Source: Desulfobacterales bacterium (GTDB taxonomy: Bacteria; Desulfobacterota; Desulfobacteria; Desulfobacterales; C00003106). From it: 7,327 nucleotides of DNA. A model generated the notes under the pieces. The model was not told the origin of the DNA. It made no database searches and saw only the letters and a list, made by a program, of their open reading frames with translations. The DNA lies in NCBI GenBank assembly GCA_030672555.1, contig DAOVGD010000124.1:1-7327 (forward strand), read 5' to 3'. Every line of letters starts with the position of its first letter. Position 1 is the stretch's first letter. This document shows positions 1 through 5,669 of this stretch, piece by piece. The position numbers and the translations under genes were made by a program.

Positions 1-88
1 GTGCAAATGGGTGGTTAAACCAGGAGATACCTAATCTTTCCACATACATACCCACTTTTAAATCCTGAACATTAATTTCTTTAATCAT
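1..88 (-). CDS. N-terminus of a DUF3391 / HD-GYP-type c-di-GMP phosphodiesterase (partial)
   Basis: Reading leftwards from an ATG at 86-88 gives 29 codons that run off the window edge. The peptide starts MIKEINVQDLKVGMYVERLG and continues ISWFNHPFA. The pattern of a short basic start, then 'LKVGMYV', 'LGISW' and 'HPF', is what opens the DUF3391 domain found at the N-terminus of many HD-GYP proteins, which usually degrade cyclic di-GMP in the cytoplasm. The HD-GYP catalytic domain itself would lie outside the window and is not seen, so the enzymatic call is inference. A TGAG about 9 nt before the ATG, and an AAGGGA further out, are possible ribosome binding sites. It lies 115 bp downstream of the lipoprotein hydrolase on the same strand, too far to assume co-transcription. 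It could also be a DUF3391 protein with a different output domain. Confidence 0.72.
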   Translation of the reverse strand, partial: MIKEINVQDLKVGMYVERLGISWFNHPFA

Positions 89-203
89 GCGATTTGTCTC
101 ATTCCCTTTGCATTGCAATATGATATGTCATGACTTTTTACGAAGCCATTATACTTTAATGCTAAAGAAAATATCGGCAATAATAATAAGATGCTAAAGG
201 GTT

Positions 204-1055
204 TTAATTAGCTATTCCGGCAATACTTTTTCCTGAAACCGCAGCTCGTATAAACCTATCCAGTACCTCAATGTATTTTGCCCCTGCAGTTTCGTATGTG
301 TCGTTGTGTCCTGCGCCTGGAATGGTGTAAAATATTTTTGGTGTGTTAGTAGCGTCAAAGAGTGCTTGCCCCATTTTATATGGAACAATCGTATCGTGGT
401 CTCCATGTATAAACAATGTTGGCTGGTGGACCCGCTTTATGGTTGCGATGGTGTTAAAGCGTCCTTTTAGTAGGCGGGACAAAAACGGGATTGGATAATG
501 ATATGCTGCCATATTCTCAAGACTGGTAAAGGCCGATTCCAGGATAACACCGGAACATTTTTCCCCGGCCGCGATATACACGGCGGCAACTGTTCCCAGG
601 GATCGTCCGAAAATGATGATGGGATTGTTATGTTCAGAAGCTTTTTTTGCAGTATATTGATAAGCTGCTTCAGCGTCGAGATAGAACCCCTCTTCAGATA
701 TTTTTCCCCCGCTCTTTCCGTAGCCTCTGTAGTCGAAGATAAATACATTCAGACCTATAAGGTTCAACAGTATCAGGTTATCGATTCGATGGGAGATGTT
801 GCCTGCATTACCGTGAAAAAACAAAAAATAAGGCGCTTCTTTCTTGCCTGGTACAAACCATCCGTTTATCATAACCTTATCTTGAGTCTCAAAAAGGACA
901 TCTTCATATGCGAGTCCTCGCTGATCGGGGGTGATAATGATTTGGCGGTCAGGGAAGAATACCTGGTTTTCAATAAAACCGGTGCATGCGGACAAGATAA
1001 ATGCTCCTACAAGGATAGAGAGTAAAATAATTCTGCCGGTATAGGATAAGTGCAT
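204..1055 (-). CDS. Lipoprotein alpha/beta hydrolase (serine hydrolase, BEM46/ABHD13-like)
   Basis: This is a 283-aa protein. Residues 1-24 form a lipoprotein signal: a basic n-region (R8), a hydrophobic stretch and a lipobox LSAC with Cys24 as the lipidation site. The mature enzyme should therefore be membrane-anchored and face the periplasm. The rest is an alpha/beta-hydrolase fold: the oxyanion-side motif FFHGNAGN (79-86), DYRGYGKS (108-115), the nucleophile elbow GRSLG with Ser152, the acid Asp221 in HGDHDTIVP, and His250 in GAGHND. The full Ser-Asp-His triad is present. This pattern matches the BEM46/ABHD13-type 'HGNAGN' hydrolases; the substrate is unknown and may be an ester, thioester or peptide. 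No good Shine-Dalgarno lies before the ATG, although the signal peptide supports this start. The gene diverges from the DUF72 gene and stands alone. Confidence 0.88.
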   Translation of the reverse strand: MHLSYTGRIILLSILVGAFILSACTGFIENQVFFPDRQIIITPDQRGLAYEDVLFETQDKVMINGWFVPGKKEAPYFLFFHGNAGNISHRIDNLILLNLIGLNVFIFDYRGYGKSGGKISEEGFYLDAEAAYQYTAKKASEHNNPIIIFGRSLGTVAAVYIAAGEKCSGVILESAFTSLENMAAYHYPIPFLSRLLKGRFNTIATIKRVHQPTLFIHGDHDTIVPYKMGQALFDATNTPKIFYTIPGAGHNDTYETAGAKYIEVLDRFIRAAVSGKSIAGIAN

Positions 1056-1246
1056 AGTATAGGGACTTGCATTTTTACCTTATGAATGTGATAGCATCTG
1101 GCCCACCCGCAGGGAGTTAAATGCTTAGCCACGTTAATCTATTCATATAACAAAAGAATATATTTTTAAAGCGAATTGAAGACTTTTTACAAAACCATCA
1201 ACTATTGGAATGTGCACGATAATAAAAGCAAAGGGGGAGTACTGCT
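1056..1246. promoter_or_regulatory. Divergent intergenic region, presumed promoters for the hydrolase and DUF72 genes
   Basis: This 191-bp spacer separates two genes transcribed away from each other, so promoters in both directions are expected. An AT-rich core lies at about 1139-1195. I could not find a clean -35/-10 pair in either direction, so no exact promoter is called. No hairpin, tRNA or conserved coding sequence is apparent. A possible short upstream ORF on the minus strand (1072-1007) starts inside it and is described in the findings. Confidence 0.4.
1232..1239 (+). promoter_or_regulatory. Ribosome binding site of the DUF72 gene
   Basis: A purine-rich AGGGGGAG lies 7 nt before the ATG at 1247. 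It is one of the strongest Shine-Dalgarno-like sequences in the window and fixes the start of the DUF72 gene. Confidence 0.7.
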
Positions 1247-2035
1247 ATGAAGCTCAAGAGAGGTAGATTCTTTTTGGGGACAAGCGGATACAGCTATCCT
1301 CATTGGTCTGGTGGTGTCTTTTATCCTCCTGGCATGCCGCAAAACAAATGGTTGGAGTACTATAGTGAACATTTCGGTAGCGTAGAGTTGAACGTTACAT
1401 TCTATAGGCTTCCTATGGAGAAGACTTTTGATAACTGGTACAAACGTACACCGGAGGATTTTAGATTCGTGGTCAAAGGAAGTAAATATATCACTCACAC
1501 AAAACTGCTGAAAGATTGTAAAGAACCAGTGGAGCGATTTTTTGAACACGTTGAAAGGTTGGGCGAAAAGCTCGGCGCTGTTTTGTGGCAGCTTAGACCG
1601 AAGCATTCGATCGATTGCAATAGACTTGAGGACTTTTTTGGCCTGCTCAAAGAACGCCCGGTTACAAATTCTGTGCGACATGTCTTTGAATTTCGCCATG
1701 TGACTTGGTTTACTGAAGAGACTTATGAATTGCTGAGAAGATATGGTTTTGGTTTATGCATAGCCCATTCAGACCGTTGGCCCGTAAGAGAAGAGGTGAC
1801 CGCCGACTTTATATATCTTCGTTTTCACGGTGGGGTTGCATTATATTCTTCGTGTTATACAGATGAGGAACTCAAAGTCTGGGCAACTAAGACAAAAAAG
1901 TGGCTTGCCGAGGGTAAGGATGTCTACGCGTACTTTAATAACGATGCCTTAGGGTATGCGACCAAAAATGCTCATACTTTTCGAGAGATGGTAGGAGATA
2001 TGGAAGTCCCTATCCAGCCACGTCTCTTAGTCTGA
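1247..2035 (+). CDS. DUF72 (YecE-like) family protein
   Basis: This 262-aa protein has full family length and shows the conserved DUF72 blocks in order. They are GTSGYSYPHWSG near residue 12, then SVELNVTFYRLP, then the THTKLL block. LGAVLWQLRP follows, where the second-to-last residue is usually Pro. FEFRHVTWF, ADFIYLRFHG and AYFNND near the C-terminus complete the set. DUF72 proteins form a TIM-barrel fold. Their biochemical function is not established, so none is assigned here. No signal peptide or membrane segment is visible, so it should be cytoplasmic. The start is supported by a strong Shine-Dalgarno 7 nt upstream. Its last 26 bp overlap the 3' end of the HDOD gene on the opposite strand. 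It appears to be a single-gene transcription unit divergent from the lipoprotein hydrolase. Confidence 0.93.
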   Translation: MKLKRGRFFLGTSGYSYPHWSGGVFYPPGMPQNKWLEYYSEHFGSVELNVTFYRLPMEKTFDNWYKRTPEDFRFVVKGSKYITHTKLLKDCKEPVERFFEHVERLGEKLGAVLWQLRPKHSIDCNRLEDFFGLLKERPVTNSVRHVFEFRHVTWFTEETYELLRRYGFGLCIAHSDRWPVREEVTADFIYLRFHGGVALYSSCYTDEELKVWATKTKKWLAEGKDVYAYFNNDALGYATKNAHTFREMVGDMEVPIQPRLLV

Positions 2036-2951
2036 ATTTATACCTATCCCTCAGGATACTTATTAAGGCTGAAGATGCTTGCAGGAGCAACTCAGGGAGA
2101 ACCTGTTTACGTGGAGATTCAAGGAGATGTCGGGAGGTTTGCTCTATACCGTCCCGTATATTATTGGCGATGTTTTCTCGCTCCTGTACAATTTCTGTTA
2201 TCACAGAACGTTCCGGCAGCTTAAGCCGGTCAGTAATTTCCACGGCCTCTCTGGTTATGAGGCACAGCTCAAACAGATCTTCATCGTCCTGGGGTATATT
2301 TCCCAGCGTATCCATTTCATGGTACCATACTGCCTGCACGATATCAGAAGGGAGCTCGTAATGCTTCATAATAGCGGCCCCTAATTCAGAATGGGAATGG
2401 CCAAGCACCGCTTTTTCGGCCTCACTGCTTGACATGCCCATTGCTTTTGTCAAATCATTGATTTTTTCATATTCTTCTTGTAGTTCAGCCGCAATAAGTA
2501 ACTTCCCTATGTTATGCAAGAGCCCAACAGAATATGCCTTGTCGGGGTGTTCGTATTTGCACAATTGCGCAAGTGTTGTGGCATTGAAGGCGCAAAGCTG
2601 TGCCTGCTGTTCAAATTTTTCATAGTTGAACAGCGATGTAATCTGTTTTTTTTCAAAGACGTTAAGGAGGGAAACAGAAAGAACGATCCCCCGCATGGTG
2701 GAATATCCGAGTACTCTTACAGCGTACTGAATGCTGTCGATATGGCGCCCGTAAAAGGCGGCATTCGAAGCCTGCAGAAACCGGGCGGCAAGTGTAGGAT
2801 CGATGGCAGCGACAATATCTTCATATTTGCTATCCGACTTGTTCAGTAATTCCAAGACCTTGTTAATGGATGTTGGGAGGGCGGGGAGTTTTTCTATTTT
2901 ATCAGATAATGTTTTGTTCAATATTATATCAGGGTCATATGAATAGCTCAT
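2010..2951 (-). CDS. HDOD domain signalling protein
   Basis: This 313-aa cytoplasmic protein has an HDOD domain at about residues 18-215. Visible landmarks are the entry motif KLPALPTSINKVLELL (21-36), DPTLAARFLQASNAAFYG (51-68), LLHNIGKLL (144-152), the GHSHSELGAAI block (184-194), YELP (198-201) and WYHE (209-212). The HD pair of true phosphohydrolases is His146-Asn147 here, so the metal-binding Asp is missing. HDOD proteins are related to HD phosphohydrolases but are generally regarded as non-catalytic signalling modules. The C-terminal 100 residues are helical-looking and match no domain I recognise. The gene follows the hybrid kinase by 42 bp and is probably co-transcribed, so it may be an output or partner of that kinase. 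No Shine-Dalgarno is visible: an A8 tract directly precedes the ATG, and an in-frame TAA at the tract's edge rules out a longer ORF. Confidence 0.92.
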   Translation of the reverse strand: MSYSYDPDIILNKTLSDKIEKLPALPTSINKVLELLNKSDSKYEDIVAAIDPTLAARFLQASNAAFYGRHIDSIQYAVRVLGYSTMRGIVLSVSLLNVFEKKQITSLFNYEKFEQQAQLCAFNATTLAQLCKYEHPDKAYSVGLLHNIGKLLIAAELQEEYEKINDLTKAMGMSSSEAEKAVLGHSHSELGAAIMKHYELPSDIVQAVWYHEMDTLGNIPQDDEDLFELCLITREAVEITDRLKLPERSVITEIVQERENIANNIRDGIEQTSRHLLESPRKQVLPELLLQASSALISILRDRYKFRLRDVAG

Positions 2952-2993
2952 TTTTTTTTATTACATGGAATTGAGACATTTAGCAAGGAAAGT

Positions 2994-4916
2994 TTAACGC
3001 TTGTCAAGAACCATTCGGATTTTTTGTGCGAGCGCATGATAACGGAACGGTTTCTGGATAAAGTCTTCTACTCCGGCACCCAGCATATTTGTGCGCACCC
3101 CGTCAAAGGGGTATCCACTACAGGCGATTACTTTTAGGTCAGGGCGTATTTTTTTAAGACAGGGATAGAGTACAGTGCCATCCATGTCCGGCAAGTCGAT
3201 GTCCATAACAGCGAGCGATATGTCCGGATGCGATTGTAGCATCTTAAGCGCTTCCTGGGCGGTAGTTGCTCTTAAAACAGTGTAACCGAGTTTTGAGAAA
3301 AACTTTTCTGTGACATCGAGGGTAATCCCTTTGTATTCTATAATTAGAATAGTTTCATTGTTTCTGTGAATATCTTTTGTCTCAATTTTTTTTAATTTTT
3401 TAGTTGCCCCCGTTGCAAGTGGGAGGCAAACAGAAACTGTAGTTCCCTGTCCTTTTCGGCTATTAATGTATATATGACCTCCATGGCCCTTTATTATCCC
3501 AAGCGCTGAGGAAAGCCCTAACCCCCGTCCTGTAAATTTGGTAGTAAAAAAGGGGTCAAAAGCCCGTTTGCGAGTTGTTTCATCCATCCCAACCCCTGTG
3601 TCCTTAACCCGCAGAAGAACATATTTATCCTTATCCAATTCCGGATGCTTGGCGCGGAATTCAGGGGAGACAAGTACATTTTTGGCCGAGATGCGCATTA
3701 TACCTTGATCTTCGATAGCTTCGCAAGCGTTCATTACAAGGTTCATAAGTACCTGTTCTATCTTGAAAGGGTCTCCCTCAACCAATCTTAACTTAGGGCT
3801 CAGATCTATTTCCATGGTGATAGAAGGCCTTATGGTATTAGAGGCCTTTTGGACTACTTTTTTGACCGTATCATGAAGATTTATCGGCTTTTTCTTGTAC
3901 TCAACTTGTTCTGAGTAGGCTAAGAGCTTATGGGTAAGATTCACCATTCTGTCCGTGGCCTTTTTAATGGCTTGAAGGTCATTATGTGCCTGTTGGTTAT
4001 GGGGTATTTTCGTTTCAAAGAGGGATGTATACCCAGACACCACTGAAAGTGCATTATTAAAATTATGGGCTATTCCGCCGACAAGAGTACGAATGCTTGC
4101 CATCTTTTTTAATTCAAGGGCCTTATCTTGAGTTTTTCGTTTTTGGGTAATATCCCTTGCGATTCCATATGTGCCTATGAATTTCTTGCCCGCCGCTGAG
4201 GTACGATTTTCTTCATACATGCCAAAGGCGTTTAGTTCAACAACGATATAATCGTGTGTGCTTACACTCTTATTTGTTGTTAGCCGCAGTTCATATCCGT
4301 TGGTAGAACGCTCGGCTGTTCTACGTTCATTTAAATGCCATTTAACCCTCTCGACATCTTCAGGATGAAGAATGAAGGTGTAAGGGACACCAATAGATTT
4401 ATCAGCAGAAAAGCCTAAAAGCGTTTCAAACATGCTGTTAACGAAGCTGAATCTTCCTTCCGGATCAAGAGTATAAATAATGTCGGGAGAGTTTTCCACT
4501 AATGCTTGATATATGTTGCTGGATGATTCGGCAGAAATTTTTGAGTGTACAGTGTTAAGGGCGTTTTGAATTACTTTCTGTAATGTCTCAAATTCAAAAG
4601 GCTTTATCAGATAGTCATAAGCCCCTCTTCTCAATGCCTCTATAGCCGATGCGGTTGAGACATAGCCAGTCATTGCTATGACAATGGTATCCGGGTAATA
4701 GGATTTGATATATTCCATGAGATCCGGTCCACTGATGCCCGGCATAACCATATCTATTACGGCGACTGCGTATGGTTTTTCTGCTAATCGGTTTATTCCT
4801 TCGCCCCCCGTATATGCCAGGTCTGTCGCATAGCCTTGATCGGTAAGGAGATATTGTAGGCTCTGGCAGATTCTGGTATCATTATCCACTACGAGAATGT
4901 TGGGAGCGACAGACAT
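2994..4916 (-). CDS. Hybrid sensor histidine kinase (REC-PAS-HisKA-HATPase-REC)
   Basis: This 640-aa protein has no transmembrane segments, so it should be a soluble kinase. REC1 (about 5-122) has D11, an Asn at position 12 instead of the second acidic residue, phospho-acceptor D55 (VIDMVMPG), T83 and K105. A PAS domain spans about 135-260 and ends in the PAC-like GIARDITQKRK. HisKA has phospho-acceptor H284 in GGIAHNFNNAL. The ATP-binding domain shows the N box (N392-I401), the G1 box DTGVGM (439-444), FDPFFTTK (453-460) and GRGLGLS (463-469). REC2 (about 522-640) keeps D572 (VMDIDLPDMDG), S600 and K622, but its acidic pocket reads E527-Y528. The N-terminal receiver suggests an upstream kinase feeds in, and PAS adds a ligand or redox input; the cue is unknown. 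The HDOD gene follows by 42 bp. The ATG has AGGAG 9 nt upstream. Confidence 0.95.
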   Translation of the reverse strand: MSVAPNILVVDNDTRICQSLQYLLTDQGYATDLAYTGGEGINRLAEKPYAVAVIDMVMPGISGPDLMEYIKSYYPDTIVIAMTGYVSTASAIEALRRGAYDYLIKPFEFETLQKVIQNALNTVHSKISAESSSNIYQALVENSPDIIYTLDPEGRFSFVNSMFETLLGFSADKSIGVPYTFILHPEDVERVKWHLNERRTAERSTNGYELRLTTNKSVSTHDYIVVELNAFGMYEENRTSAAGKKFIGTYGIARDITQKRKTQDKALELKKMASIRTLVGGIAHNFNNALSVVSGYTSLFETKIPHNQQAHNDLQAIKKATDRMVNLTHKLLAYSEQVEYKKKPINLHDTVKKVVQKASNTIRPSITMEIDLSPKLRLVEGDPFKIEQVLMNLVMNACEAIEDQGIMRISAKNVLVSPEFRAKHPELDKDKYVLLRVKDTGVGMDETTRKRAFDPFFTTKFTGRGLGLSSALGIIKGHGGHIYINSRKGQGTTVSVCLPLATGATKKLKKIETKDIHRNNETILIIEYKGITLDVTEKFFSKLGYTVLRATTAQEALKMLQSHPDISLAVMDIDLPDMDGTVLYPCLKKIRPDLKVIACSGYPFDGVRTNMLGAGVEDFIQKPFRYHALAQKIRMVLDKR

Positions 4917-4925
4917 TTTTTAAAA

Positions 4926-4930
4926 CTCCT
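4926..4930 (-). promoter_or_regulatory. Ribosome binding site of the hybrid kinase
   Basis: On the minus strand AGGAG lies 9 nt before the ATG at 4916, a canonical Shine-Dalgarno and spacing that supports this start. The MITE-like element ends only 31 bp further upstream, so the kinase promoter must lie inside or beyond that element or in the short gap. Confidence 0.7.
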
Positions 4931-4965
4931 GATAGCAGAAGGACTTTTTTATTTGACAGACTTTA

Positions 4966-5142
4966 GAGCCTCTTGCAGAAACAGCCATCTACTGCGATCG
5001 GCTGCAAAAGTCCTGCGCTGCGTCATCGTCGTAAAATCGTCCTCAACGTAACTACCGCTACGCCTGCGGCGATTTGACTCCTCTTCCTTGCGCAGAACCT
5101 TTTCGCACGATCTCGTGACGAAGTTGTTTCTGCAAGAGGCTC
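4966..5142. mobile_element. MITE-like foldback element, 177 bp, with perfect terminal inverted repeats
   Basis: The ends are perfect inverted repeats: GAGCCTCTTGCAGAAACA at 4966-4983 matches the reverse complement of 5125-5142. The match extends to 19 bp if the next outer base pair is counted. TTTA flanks the element on both sides (4962-4965 and 5143-5146) and would be a 4-bp target duplication. The interior is also an imperfect palindrome. AAATCG (5034-5039) pairs with CGATTT (5070-5075), CGTA (5047-5050) pairs with TACG (5059-5062), and the stretch around 4995-5018 resembles the reverse complement of about 5088-5113. There is no ORF of useful length, so it cannot move by itself and would need a transposase elsewhere. 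The element sits between tatA and the hybrid kinase. I cannot name its family. Confidence 0.8.
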
Positions 5143-5190
5143 TTTAGAGGATAAAAAAAGAGGAGTTGCGAGAGCAGAGTAACGGCTTGG

Positions 5191-5214
5191 CAAGTAATCA
5201 GCAATTATTACTTG
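5191..5214 (-). terminator. Stem-loop across the tatA stop codon, possible weak terminator
   Basis: CAAGTAAT (5191-5198) and ATTACTTG (5207-5214) form a perfect 8-bp inverted repeat around an 8-nt loop, and the stem includes the tatA stop codon (5208-5210). The stem is AT-rich. On the minus strand the first U-run (complement of A7 at 5153-5159) comes about 30 nt later, too far for a textbook intrinsic terminator. It may instead protect the mRNA 3' end, or be chance. Confidence 0.3.
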
Positions 5215-5519
5215 AGAATATCTTTTATCTTATCTGCCTTATCCTTTAAGTTTTTGGCGTCTCTTGCCCCGGGAATTTGATCGATCACCTTTTTGGCAAG
5301 TTTGTCCTGAAACGATTTTGTGCCCTCCGGCCCCTGTTGTTCCTCTTCTTGTGTCGGTTTTGTGGTACTTTTTTCTTCACTTATCTCTTTCTTGACCTTT
5401 CGAAGTTCGCTTACCGTTTTCCCCAGATTCTTTCCGATCTCAGGAAGACGCTTGCCGCCAAAGATAAGCAAGAGGATAATAGCGATAATAATGATTTCTG
5501 GAATACCCAATCCGAACAA
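5208..5519 (-). CDS. tatA: Sec-independent protein translocase component TatA/TatE
   Basis: This 103-aa protein has the classic TatA layout: a short N-terminus (MFGLGIPE), one membrane helix at about residues 8-22 with a polar Glu8, the hinge motif FGGKRLPEIG (20-29), and an amphipathic helix to about residue 50. A highly charged tail follows, ending in KIKDILK. TatA oligomers form the size-variable pore that exports folded proteins across the cytoplasmic membrane with TatC, and TatB where present. The length is normal for TatA. It starts with TTG at 5517-5519; this start reproduces the family N-terminus exactly and has a G-rich Shine-Dalgarno 5 nt upstream. tatB and tatC are not in the window, so this is a stand-alone tatA, a common arrangement. 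TatB is less likely because the FGGKRLPEIG hinge and short N-terminus are TatA-like. Confidence 0.93.
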   Translation of the reverse strand: MFGLGIPEIIIIAIILLLIFGGKRLPEIGKNLGKTVSELRKVKKEISEEKSTTKPTQEEEQQGPEGTKSFQDKLAKKVIDQIPGARDAKNLKDKADKIKDILK

Positions 5520-5524
5520 GGAAG

Positions 5525-5531
5525 CCCCCCC
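5525..5531 (-). promoter_or_regulatory. G7 tract acting as the tatA ribosome binding site
   Basis: Seven consecutive G residues on the minus strand lie 5 nt before the TTG start of tatA, the only plausible Shine-Dalgarno there. It is unusual because homopolymer tracts of this kind can change length, which would alter spacing to the start codon. Confidence 0.5.
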
Positions 5532-5640
5532 AAAACAACATTGTTAGAGAAAAAATTATGTCTTTTCTATCACTGCCCTAATTTTTTGTCAATTTTAATC
5601 ACTCGAAATTGTTTGTTGGGCCGGTGTCATCTTTTTGAAT

Positions 5641-5663
5641 CGTGGCCGAAAGCCGCTCCCACA
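5641..5663 (-). repeat. REP-like extragenic palindrome
   Basis: On the minus strand the sequence begins TGTGGGAGCGGCTTTCGGCC and ends ACG. It has the GTGG head and G/C-rich hairpin (GCGGC, short loop, GGCC with one mismatch) typical of REP sequences mobilised by RAYT transposases. It starts only a few bases after the DUF1848 stop codon, in the usual extragenic position. Only one copy is visible in the window, so the repeat status rests on resemblance to known REP families. Confidence 0.5.
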
Positions 5664-5669
5664 TTTTAA

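Noticed and set aside
190..212. Terminator for the lipoprotein hydrolase (GCTAA and TTAGC arms)
   Set aside because: The stem is only 5 bp, AT-rich, has no U-run, and overlaps the coding end.
498..1025. A 175-codon open frame on the plus strand
   Set aside because: It is antisense to the hydrolase, which has a signal peptide and a complete catalytic triad. The frame's Cys- and aromatic-rich sequence matches no family I recognise.
1175..1225. Sigma-70 promoter for the DUF72 gene (TTTACA at 1186 and GATAAT at 1218)
   Set aside because: The spacing is 26 bp, too long for a sigma-70 promoter, and no better-spaced pair stands out.
1202..1699. A 165-codon open frame on the minus strand
   Set aside because: It is antisense to conserved DUF72 blocks, without recognisable motifs.
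4966..5142. Structured ncRNA or riboswitch upstream of the kinase
   Set aside because: Perfect terminal repeats and flanking TTTA repeats fit a transposed foldback element better. No known riboswitch core was recognised.
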